Shown here: piece by piece, positions 39,940 to 50,424 of the stretch
Layout: each line of letters starts with the position of its first letter
Numbering within the stretch: position 1 is the stretch's first letter
Translations under genes and position numbers: made by a program
The notes under the pieces: generated by a model
Databases searched by the model: none
What the model saw: only the letters and a program-made list of their open reading frames with translations
Told to the model about the DNA's origin: nothing
DNA from: Alphaproteobacteria bacterium
GTDB taxonomy: Bacteria > Pseudomonadota > Alphaproteobacteria > Micropepsales > Micropepsaceae
Direction of reading: 5' to 3'
DNA: 64,000 bases
Assembly: GCA_947474565.1 (NCBI GenBank)
Contig: CANJIS010000003.1
Location: 62,001 to 126,000, forward strand

Positions 39940-41025
39940 TTATGATTTTTCGCCTTGCCGCTTTAACTGATCAGGAACCGTCTTCAGATCCGATTCCACC
40001 ATCTCGGTGACAAGGTCCTGGAAGCTTGTTTTGTGGACCCAGCCCAGAACGGATTTTGCCTTGCTCGGGTCACCGAGAAGGAATTCTACTTCGGTGGGGC
40101 GGAAGTAACGCTCATCCACTGCAATCAGCGTTTTCCCAGACTTCACATCGATCCCGCGTTCTTCCGTACCAGTGCCTTCCCAGACGATTTTGCGTCCCGT
40201 ATGCGCGAAGGCCAGTTCTATGAACTCGCGAACCGAGTGGGCTTCGCCGGTCGCCAGCACGTAATCATCCGGAGTTTCCTGCTGCAGAATCCGCCACATG
40301 CCTTCAACATAGTCACGGGCATGACCCCAATCGCGCTTGGCATCCAGGTTGCCGACATACAGCCTTTCCTGAAGGCCATGATGAATGGCGGCCACGGCGC
40401 GTGTAATCTTCCGGGTCACGAAGGTCTCGCCGCGGGTCGGGCCCTCATGGTTGAAAAGGATGCCGTTGGACGCATGCATGCCATAGGCTTCCCGGTAGTT
40501 CACCGTGATCCAATAGGCATACAGCTTGGCGGCGGCATAAGGGCTGCGGGGATAAAACGGTGTCGTCTCGCGCTGCGGAATTTCCTGGACTTTGCCATAA
40601 AGTTCCGACGTCGAAGCTTGGTAGAAGCGCGTGGAGCCGTTCATTTTCAAAATGCGGATGGCTTCCAGAATACGCAGTGTGCCGATCCCGTCGGCATTGG
40701 CGGTATATTCCGGCGTCTCAAAGCTGACCTGCACATGGCTTTGCGCAGCCAGGTTATAGATTTCGTCCGGCTGGACTTCCTGAACCAGGCGAATCAGATT
40801 CGTGGAATCTGTGACATCGCCGTAGTGAAGATGAAAGCCATGCGCGCTATCGTGCTGGTCGCGATAGAGATGATCCACGCGAGCGGTGTTGAAGGACGAT
40901 GAGCGGCGCTTGACGCCGTGGACCTCATAACCTTTGCCCAGCAGAAATTCCGCAAGGTAGGCGCCATCTTGCCCGGTCACACCCGTGATCAAAGCTTTGC
41001 GCTGTGCCAACTGATTATCTCCCAA
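39940..41025 (-). CDS. gmd: GDP-mannose 4,6-dehydratase
   Basis: First step from GDP-mannose to GDP-fucose or GDP-rhamnose. It is 361 residues. [16 protein letters not shown] is the dinucleotide fold, [19 protein letters not shown] is a Gmd hallmark, and YAAAK near 168 supplies YxxxK. Its substrate would come from manC at 25.8 kb, which is in a separate locus. Confidence 0.97.
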   Translation of the reverse strand: MGDNQLAQRKALITGVTGQDGAYLAEFLLGKGYEVHGVKRRSSSFNTARVDHLYRDQHDSAHGFHLHYGDVTDSTNLIRLVQEVQPDEIYNLAAQSHVQVSFETPEYTANADGIGTLRILEAIRILKMNGSTRFYQASTSELYGKVQEIPQRETTPFYPRSPYAAAKLYAYWITVNYREAYGMHASNGILFNHEGPTRGETFVTRKITRAVAAIHHGLQERLYVGNLDAKRDWGHARDYVEGMWRILQQETPDDYVLATGEAHSVREFIELAFAHTGRKIVWEGTGTEERGIDVKSGKTLIAVDERYFRPTEVEFLLGDPSKAKSVLGWVHKTSFQDLVTEMVESDLKTVPDQLKRQGEKS

Positions 41026-41109
41026 AAATGCGCGGCGTGGTTGAATATTGCCGCCACTTCATAGCGACTAAGCCGTGGCGATAACAGGTAGGATTTGCCA
41101 GAATTTCGC

Positions 41110-42117
41110 CTAATCCGGGACGCGCAGGAGCGCACCCCGGGTGAACGCCCTGACAAGGCGGAGGTAGGCTTTCAGCCTCCTCAGGCTGCCCATTGACGAC
41201 TTTTGGGAAAGTTGGCGCAAAGGCGCGCTGGCAGCGGGCATCAGAGGGCTCAATTCATGGTCAATGGCCCTTATGGCCCTAAGATAGGGGCGATATATGT
41301 GCTCACGCTGAATGGCATCCGGTGGCCCGAGATAGACATCTTGCGGCGTCACATAGAGGTTTTTGGCCACCGCTCTGAGCCCGTGGACGTGGAAAAACAG
41401 CAAAGGCTCGATCCCATCGATGATGATGGCGCCGTCACGCAGCCCGAGCCGGCAGCTGCCGACATTCCAGGGCGCCAGGTTGGCGCCTTTTTGGCGCACC
41501 GGTTGAACCCCCGTAAAAGTCCTGGCCATCTGGTCCAGGTAGCGTTGATCGGCAAAGCGATCATTTGCCTCGTCCGCCCAGTCGAAGCACCATTCCAGGC
41601 ATCGCGTCCGCCACCATTGCACAGCCGCCAGCCCCTCTGCCGAGCGGCGGAATGAAATCCAGCCGGCATTGAACCGGCCGAATCGTTCGCCCTCGCGGGC
41701 TGTTTCCGGAAAGCGGTGCGGTGTCAGCAAAACCGACGCGCCGTTCGCCTCGGCGAACATGGGCGCCGGATCGGCAAAGAACCACAGGTCGGAATCCATG
41801 TAGGTTACGTATTCGGCCTCCGGGGCCGCGCGCATGACATGGGTTATCAGCGACGGCTTGGCGCTGAAATAATACTCGATCAGACTTCGTCCATCGGCCT
41901 TCGCCTTCATCAGCTCTGGATCGCCCGCTTCGAATTCCGCAAGTGCAATTGCATGCACACCGGGCTCGGCGATCTGGTGAAACATGTCGAGCGTGGCATC
42001 ATCGAGACAAAGCACCCAGACCTGTGCGTCGGGCACCACGCGACGCAGCGAGCGAATCATCGCAAGTCCGCGCGACATATAGCGGTGATCGAACAGGGTG
42101 CAACTGACGTGCTTCAT
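41110..42117 (-). CDS. GT8-like glycosyltransferase
   Basis: The 335-residue product has an apparent GT-A fold, with TLFDHRYMSRGLAMIRSL at the start and YMDSDLWFFADP near 105 holding a DxD metal site. WWRTRCLEWCF and LAPWNVG follow. A His-rich HVHGL near 255 resembles the late metal ligand of family 8. The ATG at 42117 is preferred because 28 upstream codons are not family-like. It is the last gene of the operon with rmlB and rmlA; donor unknown. Confidence 0.75.
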   Translation of the reverse strand: MKHVSCTLFDHRYMSRGLAMIRSLRRVVPDAQVWVLCLDDATLDMFHQIAEPGVHAIALAEFEAGDPELMKAKADGRSLIEYYFSAKPSLITHVMRAAPEAEYVTYMDSDLWFFADPAPMFAEANGASVLLTPHRFPETAREGERFGRFNAGWISFRRSAEGLAAVQWWRTRCLEWCFDWADEANDRFADQRYLDQMARTFTGVQPVRQKGANLAPWNVGSCRLGLRDGAIIIDGIEPLLFFHVHGLRAVAKNLYVTPQDVYLGPPDAIQREHIYRPYLRAIRAIDHELSPLMPAASAPLRQLSQKSSMGSLRRLKAYLRLVRAFTRGALLRVPD

Positions 42118-42127
42118 GACCGCTGGT

Positions 42128-43006
42128 TTATGGCTCTTCGGCTGCCACGCGCAGAAGGTAGCGGCCATATTCGGTTTTATGCATGCTTTCAGCCGACGCA
42201 ATCAACCGATCACGGTCAATGAACCCCTGGCGGTATGCAATCTCTTCCAGGCAGGCAATTTTCAGGCCTTGTCTCGCTTCGATGACATGAACGAATTCGG
42301 ACGCTTGCAAAAGGCTATCGTGCGTTCCAGTGTCCAGCCAGGCGTAGCCGCGGCCCAGTTTTTCCACCTTCAATTCGCCGCGTTCGAGATACTTCCGGTT
42401 TACATCGGTGATTTCCAATTCGCCGCGCGACGATGGCTTGATGCTGCGCGCGATCTCGACCACCTGGTTGTCGTAAAAATAAAGGCCCGTGATGGCATAA
42501 TTGGATTTCGGCTTTTCCGGCTTTTCCTCGACTGAAAGTGCCTTGCCGTTCGCATCGAACTCCACGACGCCGTAGCGTTCGGGATCCTGGACGGGGTAGC
42601 CAAATACCGTTGCGCCGCTTTGCAGGGCGGCGGCCCGCCGCAAGAAACGGGTCAAGCCATCGCCAAAAAAGAGGTTGTCGCCCAATACAAGGCAGCAAGT
42701 ATCAGTTCCGATGAAATCGGCGCCGATAAGAAACGCCTGGGCCAGACCTTCCGGCTTGGGCTGCTCGGCATAGGAAAAATGCACACCCCATTGTTCGCCC
42801 GTCCCAAGAAGGTCACGAAAGCGTGGCACGTCCGCAGGGGTGCATATGATCAGGATGTCGCGGATTCCCGCCAGCATCAATGTCGAAAGCGGGTAGTAAA
42901 TCATCGGCTTGTCGTAGATCGGCAGCAGCTGCTTGCAGACCACACGAGTCGCCGGATGGAGACGCGTTCCCGCGCCTCCTGCCAAAACAATGCCCTTCAT
43001 CTGCAT
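42128..43006 (-). CDS. rmlA: Glucose-1-phosphate thymidylyltransferase
   Basis: Makes dTDP-glucose. The 292-residue enzyme starts [56 protein letters not shown] and [13 protein letters not shown] are diagnostic. It is 12 bases after rmlB. Confidence 0.97.
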   Translation of the reverse strand: MQMKGIVLAGGAGTRLHPATRVVCKQLLPIYDKPMIYYPLSTLMLAGIRDILIICTPADVPRFRDLLGTGEQWGVHFSYAEQPKPEGLAQAFLIGADFIGTDTCCLVLGDNLFFGDGLTRFLRRAAALQSGATVFGYPVQDPERYGVVEFDANGKALSVEEKPEKPKSNYAITGLYFYDNQVVEIARSIKPSSRGELEITDVNRKYLERGELKVEKLGRGYAWLDTGTHDSLLQASEFVHVIEARQGLKIACLEEIAYRQGFIDRDRLIASAESMHKTEYGRYLLRVAAEEP

Positions 43007-43018
43007 CGTCTCCGAATT

Positions 43019-44074
43019 CTATCCTGCCAACCCGAGGCGCTCGCCGCGGTAGGCGCCTGAAAGAACCCGGCGCCACCAGTTTTCATTGTCGAGATACCAG
43101 TTTACCGTTTTTCGAAGACCGGTTTCGAAGGTCTCGCGCGGCTGCCAGCCCAGCTCTTCCCGAATCTTTGTCGAGTCGATCGCGTAACGCAAATCGTGCC
43201 CCGGACGGTCCGCCACAAACGTGATGAGTTCCTTATAGGGCCGCCCGTCGGTCCGCGGGGATCTTTCGTCAAGCAGGCCGCAAAGCGACTGGACAATATC
43301 AATGTTGCGCCGTTCCGCGTTGCCGCCAATGACATAAGTCTCGCCCAATCGGCCGTTCTGCAGGACGCAAAGGAGCGCTTGCACATGATCGTCAACAAAA
43401 AGCCAATCGCGAATATTCAGGCCTTTTCCATAGACCGGAAGCGGTTTGCCATCGAGCGCACGCACGATCATCAAGGGAATGAGTTTTTCGGGGAATTGAT
43501 AGGGCCCAAAATTGTTCGAACAATTTGTCACGACCACCGGGAGACCGTAGGTGTGATGCCAGGCCCGAACCAGGTGGTCCGATGCCGCTTTCGACGCCGA
43601 ATAGGGGGAGTTAGGGCTATAAGGCGTATCTTCGCGGAACAGGCCTGTATCGCCGAGAGAGCCGAACACTTCATCAGTCGACACATGGTGAAACCGGAAG
43701 GCTGACTTTTTGGGCTCTTTCAGCTTGACCCAATACTCGAGCGCGCCCTGTAGAAGGCGATATGTGCCGGTTATGTTGGTATCAATGAACGCCGATGGTC
43801 CGTCTATCGAACGATCAACATGTGATTCCGCCGCCAGGTGCATGATTGCGTCTGGCTGCTCGCGTTCCAGAAGCGCGCGCACTGCGTTTTGATCAAGGAT
43901 GTCGATCTGCGCGAGGCTGTAGCGCGCGTCCCCGGCGGCTGCGGCGATTGAGTCCAGATTGCCCGCATAGGTCAGGTTATCCAAATTGATGACGCGCCAG
44001 TCGGTATGCGCAATAAGATGACGGATAACGGCGGAGCCGATGAACCCTGCGCCTCCCGTGACGATGATTTTCAT
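43019..44074 (-). CDS. rmlB: dTDP-glucose 4,6-dehydratase
   Basis: Makes dTDP-4-keto-6-deoxyglucose. The 351-residue SDR has [40 protein letters not shown] and [15 protein letters not shown] (YxxxK), all RmlB signatures. No rmlC or rmlD is present in the window, so the end product need not be L-rhamnose. Confidence 0.97.
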   Translation of the reverse strand: MKIIVTGGAGFIGSAVIRHLIAHTDWRVINLDNLTYAGNLDSIAAAAGDARYSLAQIDILDQNAVRALLEREQPDAIMHLAAESHVDRSIDGPSAFIDTNITGTYRLLQGALEYWVKLKEPKKSAFRFHHVSTDEVFGSLGDTGLFREDTPYSPNSPYSASKAASDHLVRAWHHTYGLPVVVTNCSNNFGPYQFPEKLIPLMIVRALDGKPLPVYGKGLNIRDWLFVDDHVQALLCVLQNGRLGETYVIGGNAERRNIDIVQSLCGLLDERSPRTDGRPYKELITFVADRPGHDLRYAIDSTKIREELGWQPRETFETGLRKTVNWYLDNENWWRRVLSGAYRGERLGLAG

Positions 44075-44946
44075 GGCGCGTTTCGCTGTCCGGCAGCGCG
44101 GGAAAAGGAGATTCCGATACCGGCGCCGGGATACCAGTGTGCCAGCGGCTCTTCCTTGAAAAAGAGATACTGGCGGCCATTTTGCTCGGAATACTGCGCC
44201 AGCTTGTCGTTGGTATGCGAATTGTCGCCCAGTATGACAGCCTTTTCTCCAAGGCGTGGCCCAATGATTTCATATTCGCGAAATTCGTAATCCGCTGAGT
44301 GATCGCTGTCGTTAATGAAAAGATCAATTTTCTCATTCAACGCCTTCAACGATTCGATCGAGTCGCCATATAGGATTTTTCCGACGCCAGCGTATTTTCC
44401 GCGCAGCAGCCAGCCGGCATCTGGATTTATATCGGTACCGTAATAGCGGCCGGGCTTTCCTTCCTCTGCGTTGCGCAGCAGAGCGGCGCACAAGATCAGC
44501 GAGCCATGCCCGCGATCAACGCCGGTTTCCACGATAACCGACGGCTTCAAGGCGCGAACAAACGCATACCATCCCACGCGCCGGCCAAACGGATTTGCGA
44601 TTACATCGCTATCATAGCCGCGCTGCTTCAAGCCGTCGTAAAGCGCGTTATGCAAATCGGAATCGTTGCGCGCCTCTTCGACATAAGTGCGGATCTCGCA
44701 CAGCGGCAATCCTGTTGCCACGGCAATCGCGTGAACCAGTTCCGTCAAATTGCGCGGAGTGAGATCGTAGGTAAAATTGCTAAGCTCATTCGGGCGCCGG
44801 AACGTTGTTGTGATGATGCTGGCAACGCTTTTGCGATAATACGTATTGAAGTACCTCGCGGACTGAAGTGCAGCGCGGGCGGGAGTGGCGAGCCGCGAGC
44901 GATACATAGGCTTCAGAATTTTCTTCAAAATATTTGTCATCGTCAC
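44071..44946 (-). CDS. Class I SAM-dependent methyltransferase
   Basis: The 291-residue protein has SAM motif I in [15 protein letters not shown] near residue 127, then [11 protein letters not shown] and [14 protein letters not shown], a pattern of the Methyltransf_24/cephalosporin-hydroxylase-like group. The start of rmlB overlaps its stop by four bases. It probably methylates a sugar in the same glycan, but the target is not readable. Confidence 0.8.
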   Translation of the reverse strand: MTMTNILKKILKPMYRSRLATPARAALQSARYFNTYYRKSVASIITTTFRRPNELSNFTYDLTPRNLTELVHAIAVATGLPLCEIRTYVEEARNDSDLHNALYDGLKQRGYDSDVIANPFGRRVGWYAFVRALKPSVIVETGVDRGHGSLILCAALLRNAEEGKPGRYYGTDINPDAGWLLRGKYAGVGKILYGDSIESLKALNEKIDLFINDSDHSADYEFREYEIIGPRLGEKAVILGDNSHTNDKLAQYSEQNGRQYLFFKEEPLAHWYPGAGIGISFSRAAGQRNAP

Positions 44947-45084
44947 GACTAGTTGGTTTCAGGGGTTGCCAGTGGAATTCTTGCCAAATCGGTATGCGTA
45001 AGTCATACATTGCCGGCGTTATGCAACACGAATGAATGCGCGAACCGGCGGCGTTCAGGCAAGTCTATCTCATACGAGCATTAA

Positions 45085-46302
45085 ATGCGCATCGCAATTA
45101 TTACCACGTCTTATCCAGCGTTCCTCAGAGAGTTGTATTTGAACGCGCCCGGACTTGAACGCAAGTCCTATTCGGAACAGCTTGCAGCCCGAAACAGCAG
45201 TCTTTTTGGGTTTGCCGATTTCTACTCACGCGGCTTTAAGGCCCATGGTCACGAAGCTGTGGAATTTCACCTTAACAACACTCATCTTCAGGCGGCCTGG
45301 GCGCGGGAGCATGGGTTTACCGTGCAGTTGCCTGAGGGTGATCCACATGCCGGGCAAAGATTGGGAGCGCTTCCCAAGCGCCTTCTTGCGCCGCTGAAGC
45401 CCATGATGCGGCCCATCATTCGCAGGCTTTGGCCTCTGAATCCGCCCGCGTGGCAGCTGGAAATTTTGCGCGCGCAGATCGACGCGTTCAAGCCGGACAT
45501 CCTTTACAACCAGGAGCCTGCGGTGATGCGCAGTCCCTTGCTGCGCACATTTCGCGCGCCGGGCCGGTGGATCGCCGGTCAGGTCGCGTCGGCGCTTCCG
45601 GCGGGAGAAGATTTCAGCGCCTATGATCTGATGGTGTCTTCGCTGCCAAATTTTGTTGCCCAATTCCGGGCGCGCAACGTCCCCGCCATTTGCAATCGTC
45701 TGGCATTCGATCCCGCAGTGCTGGGGCAGGTGCACCAACCCAAAGAGCGCGACATTCCCATTTCGTTCGTCGGTAATCTGTCGCTCGATCATCCCGGAAG
45801 GCTGGCGCTTCTTGAAAAGATCGCCGAGCGTTTGCCGCTGCAGATGTGGGGAAGCGGCATCGATCAGTTGTCGCCGTCTTCACCGCTGCGCAAATGCCAT
45901 CACGGTGAGGCATGGGGGCGCGCGATGTATGAAATAATGGGCCGTTCCAAGCTTACACTGAATTTTCATGCATCGTTTTCAGGCCATCACGCCAATAACC
46001 TGCGCCTTTATGAGTCTACCGGAATGGGCGCGTTGTTATTGAATGATCGCAAGCGCGATTTGCCGGAAATGTTTGCTCCCGGTGACGAGGTTGTTGCCTA
46101 CGACTCTCCGGAAGATTGCGCGGCCAAAGCTGAAAGTCTGCTAAGCAATGATGGCGAACGCGCCATGATTGCCAATGCAGGCCAGCAGCGCACGCTCTGT
46201 GCGCACAATTATGTGGTGCGTACTGGCGAGTTGCTTGAGGCGTTCAAACGGGTGCAGGCCGGCCAGGCCCGCGCCAACTGGCTCAGCAAGACGCCTGGCT
46301 AG
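45085..46302 (+). CDS. CgeB-like GT-B glycosyltransferase
   Basis: The 405-residue protein has DILYNQEP near 145, ISFVGNLSLDHPGRLALLEKIAE near 235 and a C-terminal half with LTLNFHASFSGHHANNLRLYESTGMGALLLND near 310. That matches the glycosyltransferase domain found in CgeB/spore-maturation-type proteins. It is the only plus-strand gene between 36.6 kb and the right edge. Its end overlaps the convergent epimerase by four bases. Confidence 0.8.
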   Translation: MRIAIITTSYPAFLRELYLNAPGLERKSYSEQLAARNSSLFGFADFYSRGFKAHGHEAVEFHLNNTHLQAAWAREHGFTVQLPEGDPHAGQRLGALPKRLLAPLKPMMRPIIRRLWPLNPPAWQLEILRAQIDAFKPDILYNQEPAVMRSPLLRTFRAPGRWIAGQVASALPAGEDFSAYDLMVSSLPNFVAQFRARNVPAICNRLAFDPAVLGQVHQPKERDIPISFVGNLSLDHPGRLALLEKIAERLPLQMWGSGIDQLSPSSPLRKCHHGEAWGRAMYEIMGRSKLTLNFHASFSGHHANNLRLYESTGMGALLLNDRKRDLPEMFAPGDEVVAYDSPEDCAAKAESLLSNDGERAMIANAGQQRTLCAHNYVVRTGELLEAFKRVQAGQARANWLSKTPG

Positions 46303-47276
46303 GACAGGCTGGAATAGAAGGGCGAGCCGCCGGTCACATCTGCATGCATCCGGGCCAGGCCCGCTTCCAGATTGAATCTGGGTTGCCATTTCAGGGCTGC
46401 CTTGGCCAGCGATACATCAAGCACGCTGACGGGTACATCGAACGACCGTCCCTCAAGATAGTCCACGCGTATCTCGCACTTTAGAAGACTGCGAACGACC
46501 TCAATGATGTCGTTGAGCGAATGGCCAACTCCGCTGCCAATGTTGAACACAGCCGGATTGCTGTTCTTTTCCAGGTGCCCTGCCATGGAGAGCCGCGCAA
46601 AGGCCTCAGCCACGTCGGCTATATGTATGTAATCCCGCACGACACTGCCGTCACCCCATATGGAGATCGGCTCTCCGTTCATGGCACGGAAAAGAAATGT
46701 GGCAGTGGCGCCCAGACTGCCCTTCGGGTTTTGGCCTGCGCCATAAGGGTTGGATAAGCGCGCGATGCGCGCGTCCAGGCCGAAATGGCGGCAATAGTAC
46801 CCAATATATGTTTCGGCGGCGGTTTTGGACGCTCCGTAAGCAGAGATCGGTTCCAGCGCATGATCTTCGCTGACAGGCACGGTCTTCAACCGGCCATAGA
46901 CGGTGCCGCCGGATGAGGCGAAAACCAAGCGCTTGCCGCCCTGGCGGCGCATGGCTTCCAGCAATGCAATGGTCGTCCCCACATTATCTGAAAGATCAGC
47001 CAGGGGTGCTGCAACTGCAGTTTGTGGCGTGGTGGTCCAGACATAGTGATGTACGACATCATGCTGGCTCAGCAATGCATCCCAATCGGTGGACTGCACA
47101 TTCGCCGGAACGAACGTTATGCCTTTCGCTGCGATATGCGGTGAGGGCGGCGGCCTTTCGCGATCTGCGACCGTTACGTTTTGCCCGAGTTGCGCGAGGC
47201 GAAGCGCGACATGGCGGCCGACAAAGCCACTGCCGCCCAGCACCAAGTGCCGCGCCGTCTGGGGGAAATCAGGCAT
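46299..47276 (-). CDS. NAD-dependent sugar epimerase/dehydratase
   Basis: The 325-residue extended SDR has the NAD motif LVLGGSGFVGRHVALRL near 12-28. VFASSGGTVYGRL gives the Ser, YGASK near 145 gives YxxxK, and RLSNPYGAGQNPKG follows, the layout of UDP-glucose 4-epimerase-like enzymes. It is coupled by eight bases to the double FkbM gene upstream. Substrate unknown. Confidence 0.87.
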   Translation of the reverse strand: MPDFPQTARHLVLGGSGFVGRHVALRLAQLGQNVTVADRERPPPSPHIAAKGITFVPANVQSTDWDALLSQHDVVHHYVWTTTPQTAVAAPLADLSDNVGTTIALLEAMRRQGGKRLVFASSGGTVYGRLKTVPVSEDHALEPISAYGASKTAAETYIGYYCRHFGLDARIARLSNPYGAGQNPKGSLGATATFLFRAMNGEPISIWGDGSVVRDYIHIADVAEAFARLSMAGHLEKNSNPAVFNIGSGVGHSLNDIIEVVRSLLKCEIRVDYLEGRSFDVPVSVLDVSLAKAALKWQPRFNLEAGLARMHADVTGGSPFYSSLS

Positions 47277-48675
47277 CCACTGCTTTCAGCAGATAGTCAT
47301 GAAAGGTCAATTGGTCGATTTGAACATAGTGTGGCGCCAGCAGATCGAGGACCGTTTGGAGCTGTTTTGTTTCGACCAGAATATAGCGTGGGCGATGCTT
47401 GCTGAGGTCCAGCCCCTTGAGAACCTCACACTCATAGCCTTCCACGTCCAACGAGAAAAGATCCACCCTCGGCAGACCGGCCTCTTCCAGGACGCGGCTG
47501 AGTGGCCGGGCAAGCACGTTTAGGGTCTGCACCAGCTGAAGTTTCTGAACGCGTTTTGCATCTTCCATCTGGCGCGCTTCGTCGTCTTTGCTGGGGAATG
47601 CGCCCGAAATAAACGCCATGAGGTCCGCAGCCTGGATTTCCACGGATCCAATGCTTTCGTCAGCGACGAGGGCGCAGTTTACGACTTTTGCGTCCGGCCG
47701 GTTTCGCCGTGCTTCGTTCGCCTTATCCGGCACCGCTTCGATCAGCAGGCCGCGCCAGCCACGGAAACGCTCGAACCAGTAAGTGTTGCTTTGCGCCAAG
47801 CCGTCATTGGCGCCGCACTCGACGAAAATGCCGTTGCGGAAATCAAGGTGCTTGGCGAGCTTTCTGTCCAGATCATTCAATGCGAGATGCGAATAGTGGT
47901 CGGACCCCAGTGCTTCAAAGAAACTACGCCGGGCGCTGCGCCCTGTGCGAACGGCGCCACGCAGCAAGCGGCGCCATCCCGTCGCCTTCGCGGCGGTACG
48001 GAAGAAGCCATATTCCTGCCCCGTGGCAGAAACATAGAACAATCGGTACCCAGCGCCGCGCAGGGCGTCTACGGCCTTGATCGTCTTTTCGCGGCCGATG
48101 CCATACATGCCGTGATGAAATTCAATAAGAACATGTTGTGGCCGCGTGTTGCCAGCCAGAATGTCGCTTATCACGTCATACTCGAAGCCTTCGATATCCA
48201 TCTTAAGGACGTCGATATGACTATGTCCGTTTTCGGCCATCAAGCTCGAAAGCCGGCGCACCGGCGCGACAATCGGCTTGCGCGTCTGATCCTGGCCCGG
48301 CGCAACCGAATAGGAAACATATTCTGTGTTGGCGGGCGGATAAAAGGTAACTTCACCATCGGCGGCGGAAATTCCCACCGGATTGAAATGAAACTCCTTT
48401 GGCAGGTTTTGCCCGGACACCCAAGTCTGCGATTTCGGTGTGGGATCGAACGCCCATACTTTGCAACCGGCTTTGGCGATCAAGGCGCGATCGAAAGACA
48501 CATCTTCGCCAACGCCAAATGAATAAACGATGCTGCTGCACGAGACCGTTCCGTTGACCACGGGCCAGCCGCCATACTCGGTACCCAGAACTTCGTAGGC
48601 ACAACGAAGATCTGGACGGTGCAGCGGCGGCCGGAACGCCATTCGTATTGCGGCCTTAAATTTTCGAACAATCAT
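47269..48675 (-). CDS. Tandem FkbM-type methyltransferase (two domains in one protein)
   Basis: Two FkbM-like modules lie in 468 residues. The first (about 1-225) has SFGVGEDVSFD as SAM motif I and DVLKMDIEGFEYDVI near 155. The second (about 260-465) has IFVECGANDGLAQSNTYWFE and VDLFSLDVEGYECEVLKGL near 405. FkbM enzymes O-methylate sugars and polyketides and usually have one such domain, so this is a fusion able, if both are active, to methylate two positions or two sugars. Its start touches the stop of the AT-rich transferase gene. Confidence 0.85.
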   Translation of the reverse strand: MIVRKFKAAIRMAFRPPLHRPDLRCAYEVLGTEYGGWPVVNGTVSCSSIVYSFGVGEDVSFDRALIAKAGCKVWAFDPTPKSQTWVSGQNLPKEFHFNPVGISAADGEVTFYPPANTEYVSYSVAPGQDQTRKPIVAPVRRLSSLMAENGHSHIDVLKMDIEGFEYDVISDILAGNTRPQHVLIEFHHGMYGIGREKTIKAVDALRGAGYRLFYVSATGQEYGFFRTAAKATGWRRLLRGAVRTGRSARRSFFEALGSDHYSHLALNDLDRKLAKHLDFRNGIFVECGANDGLAQSNTYWFERFRGWRGLLIEAVPDKANEARRNRPDAKVVNCALVADESIGSVEIQAADLMAFISGAFPSKDDEARQMEDAKRVQKLQLVQTLNVLARPLSRVLEEAGLPRVDLFSLDVEGYECEVLKGLDLSKHRPRYILVETKQLQTVLDLLAPHYVQIDQLTFHDYLLKAVDA

Positions 48676-50399
48676 TATACTCTAGCGTTTCTTTGTCGGT
48701 GCGTTATGTCGTTGCCGTCAATCACATCTAAATCATTGGTCAGCCCCGGTCTTCGGTCTTGTCCCACGATTAAACTTTCCAACAAGCGTTCAATGAATTG
48801 GGCGAATCCTGGAGCAACAGACAAATTATGGAATTCACCAAGAATGTCATCGGCATCCCAACGCTCTTGATGAGCTCCCTCCAGCATTTTCTTGTTTATG
48901 CGGACAAACCTGTCACGAAGTTCGCGTTCTTCGGGGAGGGAGTTTAAGTTATGCATATAAAAAAACGCACATGCATCTCGGCGCATAGCTGGAAGATCTC
49001 GAGATAAATTCGCGCAATTTTCCAGAAAACTCTGATATTCTTGCTTTGACTTTGCTGTAATCGGCAAATCAAAACTGACACTCGGATTGTCGGCGCAGCT
49101 AATCGCTGGAACGCCGAGATAGGCCATTTCAGAAGCAACGGTTCCATACATAGTGATCGCGCACAGCATTCCTTCTTCCGCTAGCTGGCGATTAGAAACA
49201 TTTTTGGGCAGAATTTCGATGGTTGGATATAAGCTGCGCAACTGATCGAAAACCATCGAGCTTTCTGCGACTTCGTTTGGATGCGGCTTGAGAAGAATGC
49301 GAATTCCCCGCCCTTTTAAAACGTTAATTGTGAACGTCACCCATTCCCAAAAATCGTGAAACAACATCCATTCGTAAGCGTGTGCGCTATCGAAAAAGTC
49401 ATGAAGAAAAATGACTGCTGCGCCCGCCACATTGGGAATTTCAATTTTGGCACGGCCGTAACTGGACGTCTTCATAAAGGCAATGCTCTCGTCGATATGT
49501 CCATTTAGGCGGGCGGAAAAGGCCAAGTCGGCTTTTGCAAGCTTTTCAAGCTGATCGGTCAGCCTAGAAAATTCAATGCAATAATTACCGAAGCGACGCT
49601 CATGACAGACGTCGTTACTTGTTATCCGTTTGGAAAAGTCTAGGTAGCTGCCGAACGATTGCACGTGTATGCCAAGGTTCGCGGCAACCCTGGCAGCTAT
49701 GCCGTGCTGAACGTAGCTCGTGTATGACGTTAGATAAAGAGCGGGTCGCCGACGTTTAAAATAGGTTGTTGCCTTGTATAAATCTCTCAGAGCCTGTCGG
49801 AATACCTTTCGGAGATAAGGGTCCTTGACGTTGAGCGCTGGTGACGGTCGAAAGCGTAAATAGCTGTCAATTACTAAGTCTCCAATGCGGACCCCCTGAA
49901 CAATAGTACTCGCTAGTTCTTCCGCAGTTTGTGACTTCTTCCACAGTCTATGTGCTTCAATCCAGATCCTTAGTTCGCGCCACGGGTTAGTGAGCGACGC
50001 AGATCGATACGCGATCCCGTTAGCATAAGCGCCATATAAACTCGTCCACTTCCTGTCAGAAAGAGCGTTCGCAGAAGCCCATCGTAAAATGGCGTGAAAA
50101 ATCTGTCGAAGACCAGAGCTATTTGCGGAGCTGCTCAGACTTCTCAGAACGATCATTTCCGCACGGACGGAGGTGCGGTTACGCAAGGCCCAGATTATTT
50201 CACCAAAGAGGCAGAGGTAAAATGGGTACTCTACGCATTGAAAAACAATCAAGGGTGCATTTGCACAAAAGCTCTTTTTTTTCCGCACGTAGGCCGCTCG
50301 GAAAATGGATTCAATTTTTGTGGGGCAATACCGCCGCTTCAACTCAAGATGCAGTTGCCATAGTCTAATTCGAAATTTAGATCTAAGAGGTTTTTTCAT
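48675..50399 (-). CDS. Capsule-type (KpsC/KpsS-like) glycosyltransferase, AT-rich paralogue
   Basis: The 574-residue product has, in its second half, LLKPHPNE near 385, VSNRQLAEEGMLCAITMYGTVASEMAYLGVPAIS near 410-440 and VIFLHDFFDSAHAYEWM near 345. That is the GT-B layout of capsule and Kdo-type transferases. A second, frameshifted paralogue lies at 61.9-63.6 kb. Base composition is unlike the neighbours: two 60-base lines inside it (49561, 50221) hold 25 and 23 G+C, against 44 in line 52021. This suggests a recent foreign origin. Donor unknown; an acidic keto-sugar from the adjacent cluster is a reasonable guess. Confidence 0.75.
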   Translation of the reverse strand: MKKPLRSKFRIRLWQLHLELKRRYCPTKIESIFRAAYVRKKKSFCANAPLIVFQCVEYPFYLCLFGEIIWALRNRTSVRAEMIVLRSLSSSANSSGLRQIFHAILRWASANALSDRKWTSLYGAYANGIAYRSASLTNPWRELRIWIEAHRLWKKSQTAEELASTIVQGVRIGDLVIDSYLRFRPSPALNVKDPYLRKVFRQALRDLYKATTYFKRRRPALYLTSYTSYVQHGIAARVAANLGIHVQSFGSYLDFSKRITSNDVCHERRFGNYCIEFSRLTDQLEKLAKADLAFSARLNGHIDESIAFMKTSSYGRAKIEIPNVAGAAVIFLHDFFDSAHAYEWMLFHDFWEWVTFTINVLKGRGIRILLKPHPNEVAESSMVFDQLRSLYPTIEILPKNVSNRQLAEEGMLCAITMYGTVASEMAYLGVPAISCADNPSVSFDLPITAKSKQEYQSFLENCANLSRDLPAMRRDACAFFYMHNLNSLPEERELRDRFVRINKKMLEGAHQERWDADDILGEFHNLSVAPGFAQFIERLLESLIVGQDRRPGLTNDLDVIDGNDITHRQRNARV

Positions 50400-50424
50400 T
50401 TAATTGAATCGAATGCGGCTCCCC

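Noticed and set aside
42128-44074. A complete dTDP-L-rhamnose operon
   Set aside because: RmlC and RmlD homologues are not found in the window; the SDRs at 32.6, 46.3 and 56.4 kb do not carry clear RmlD features.
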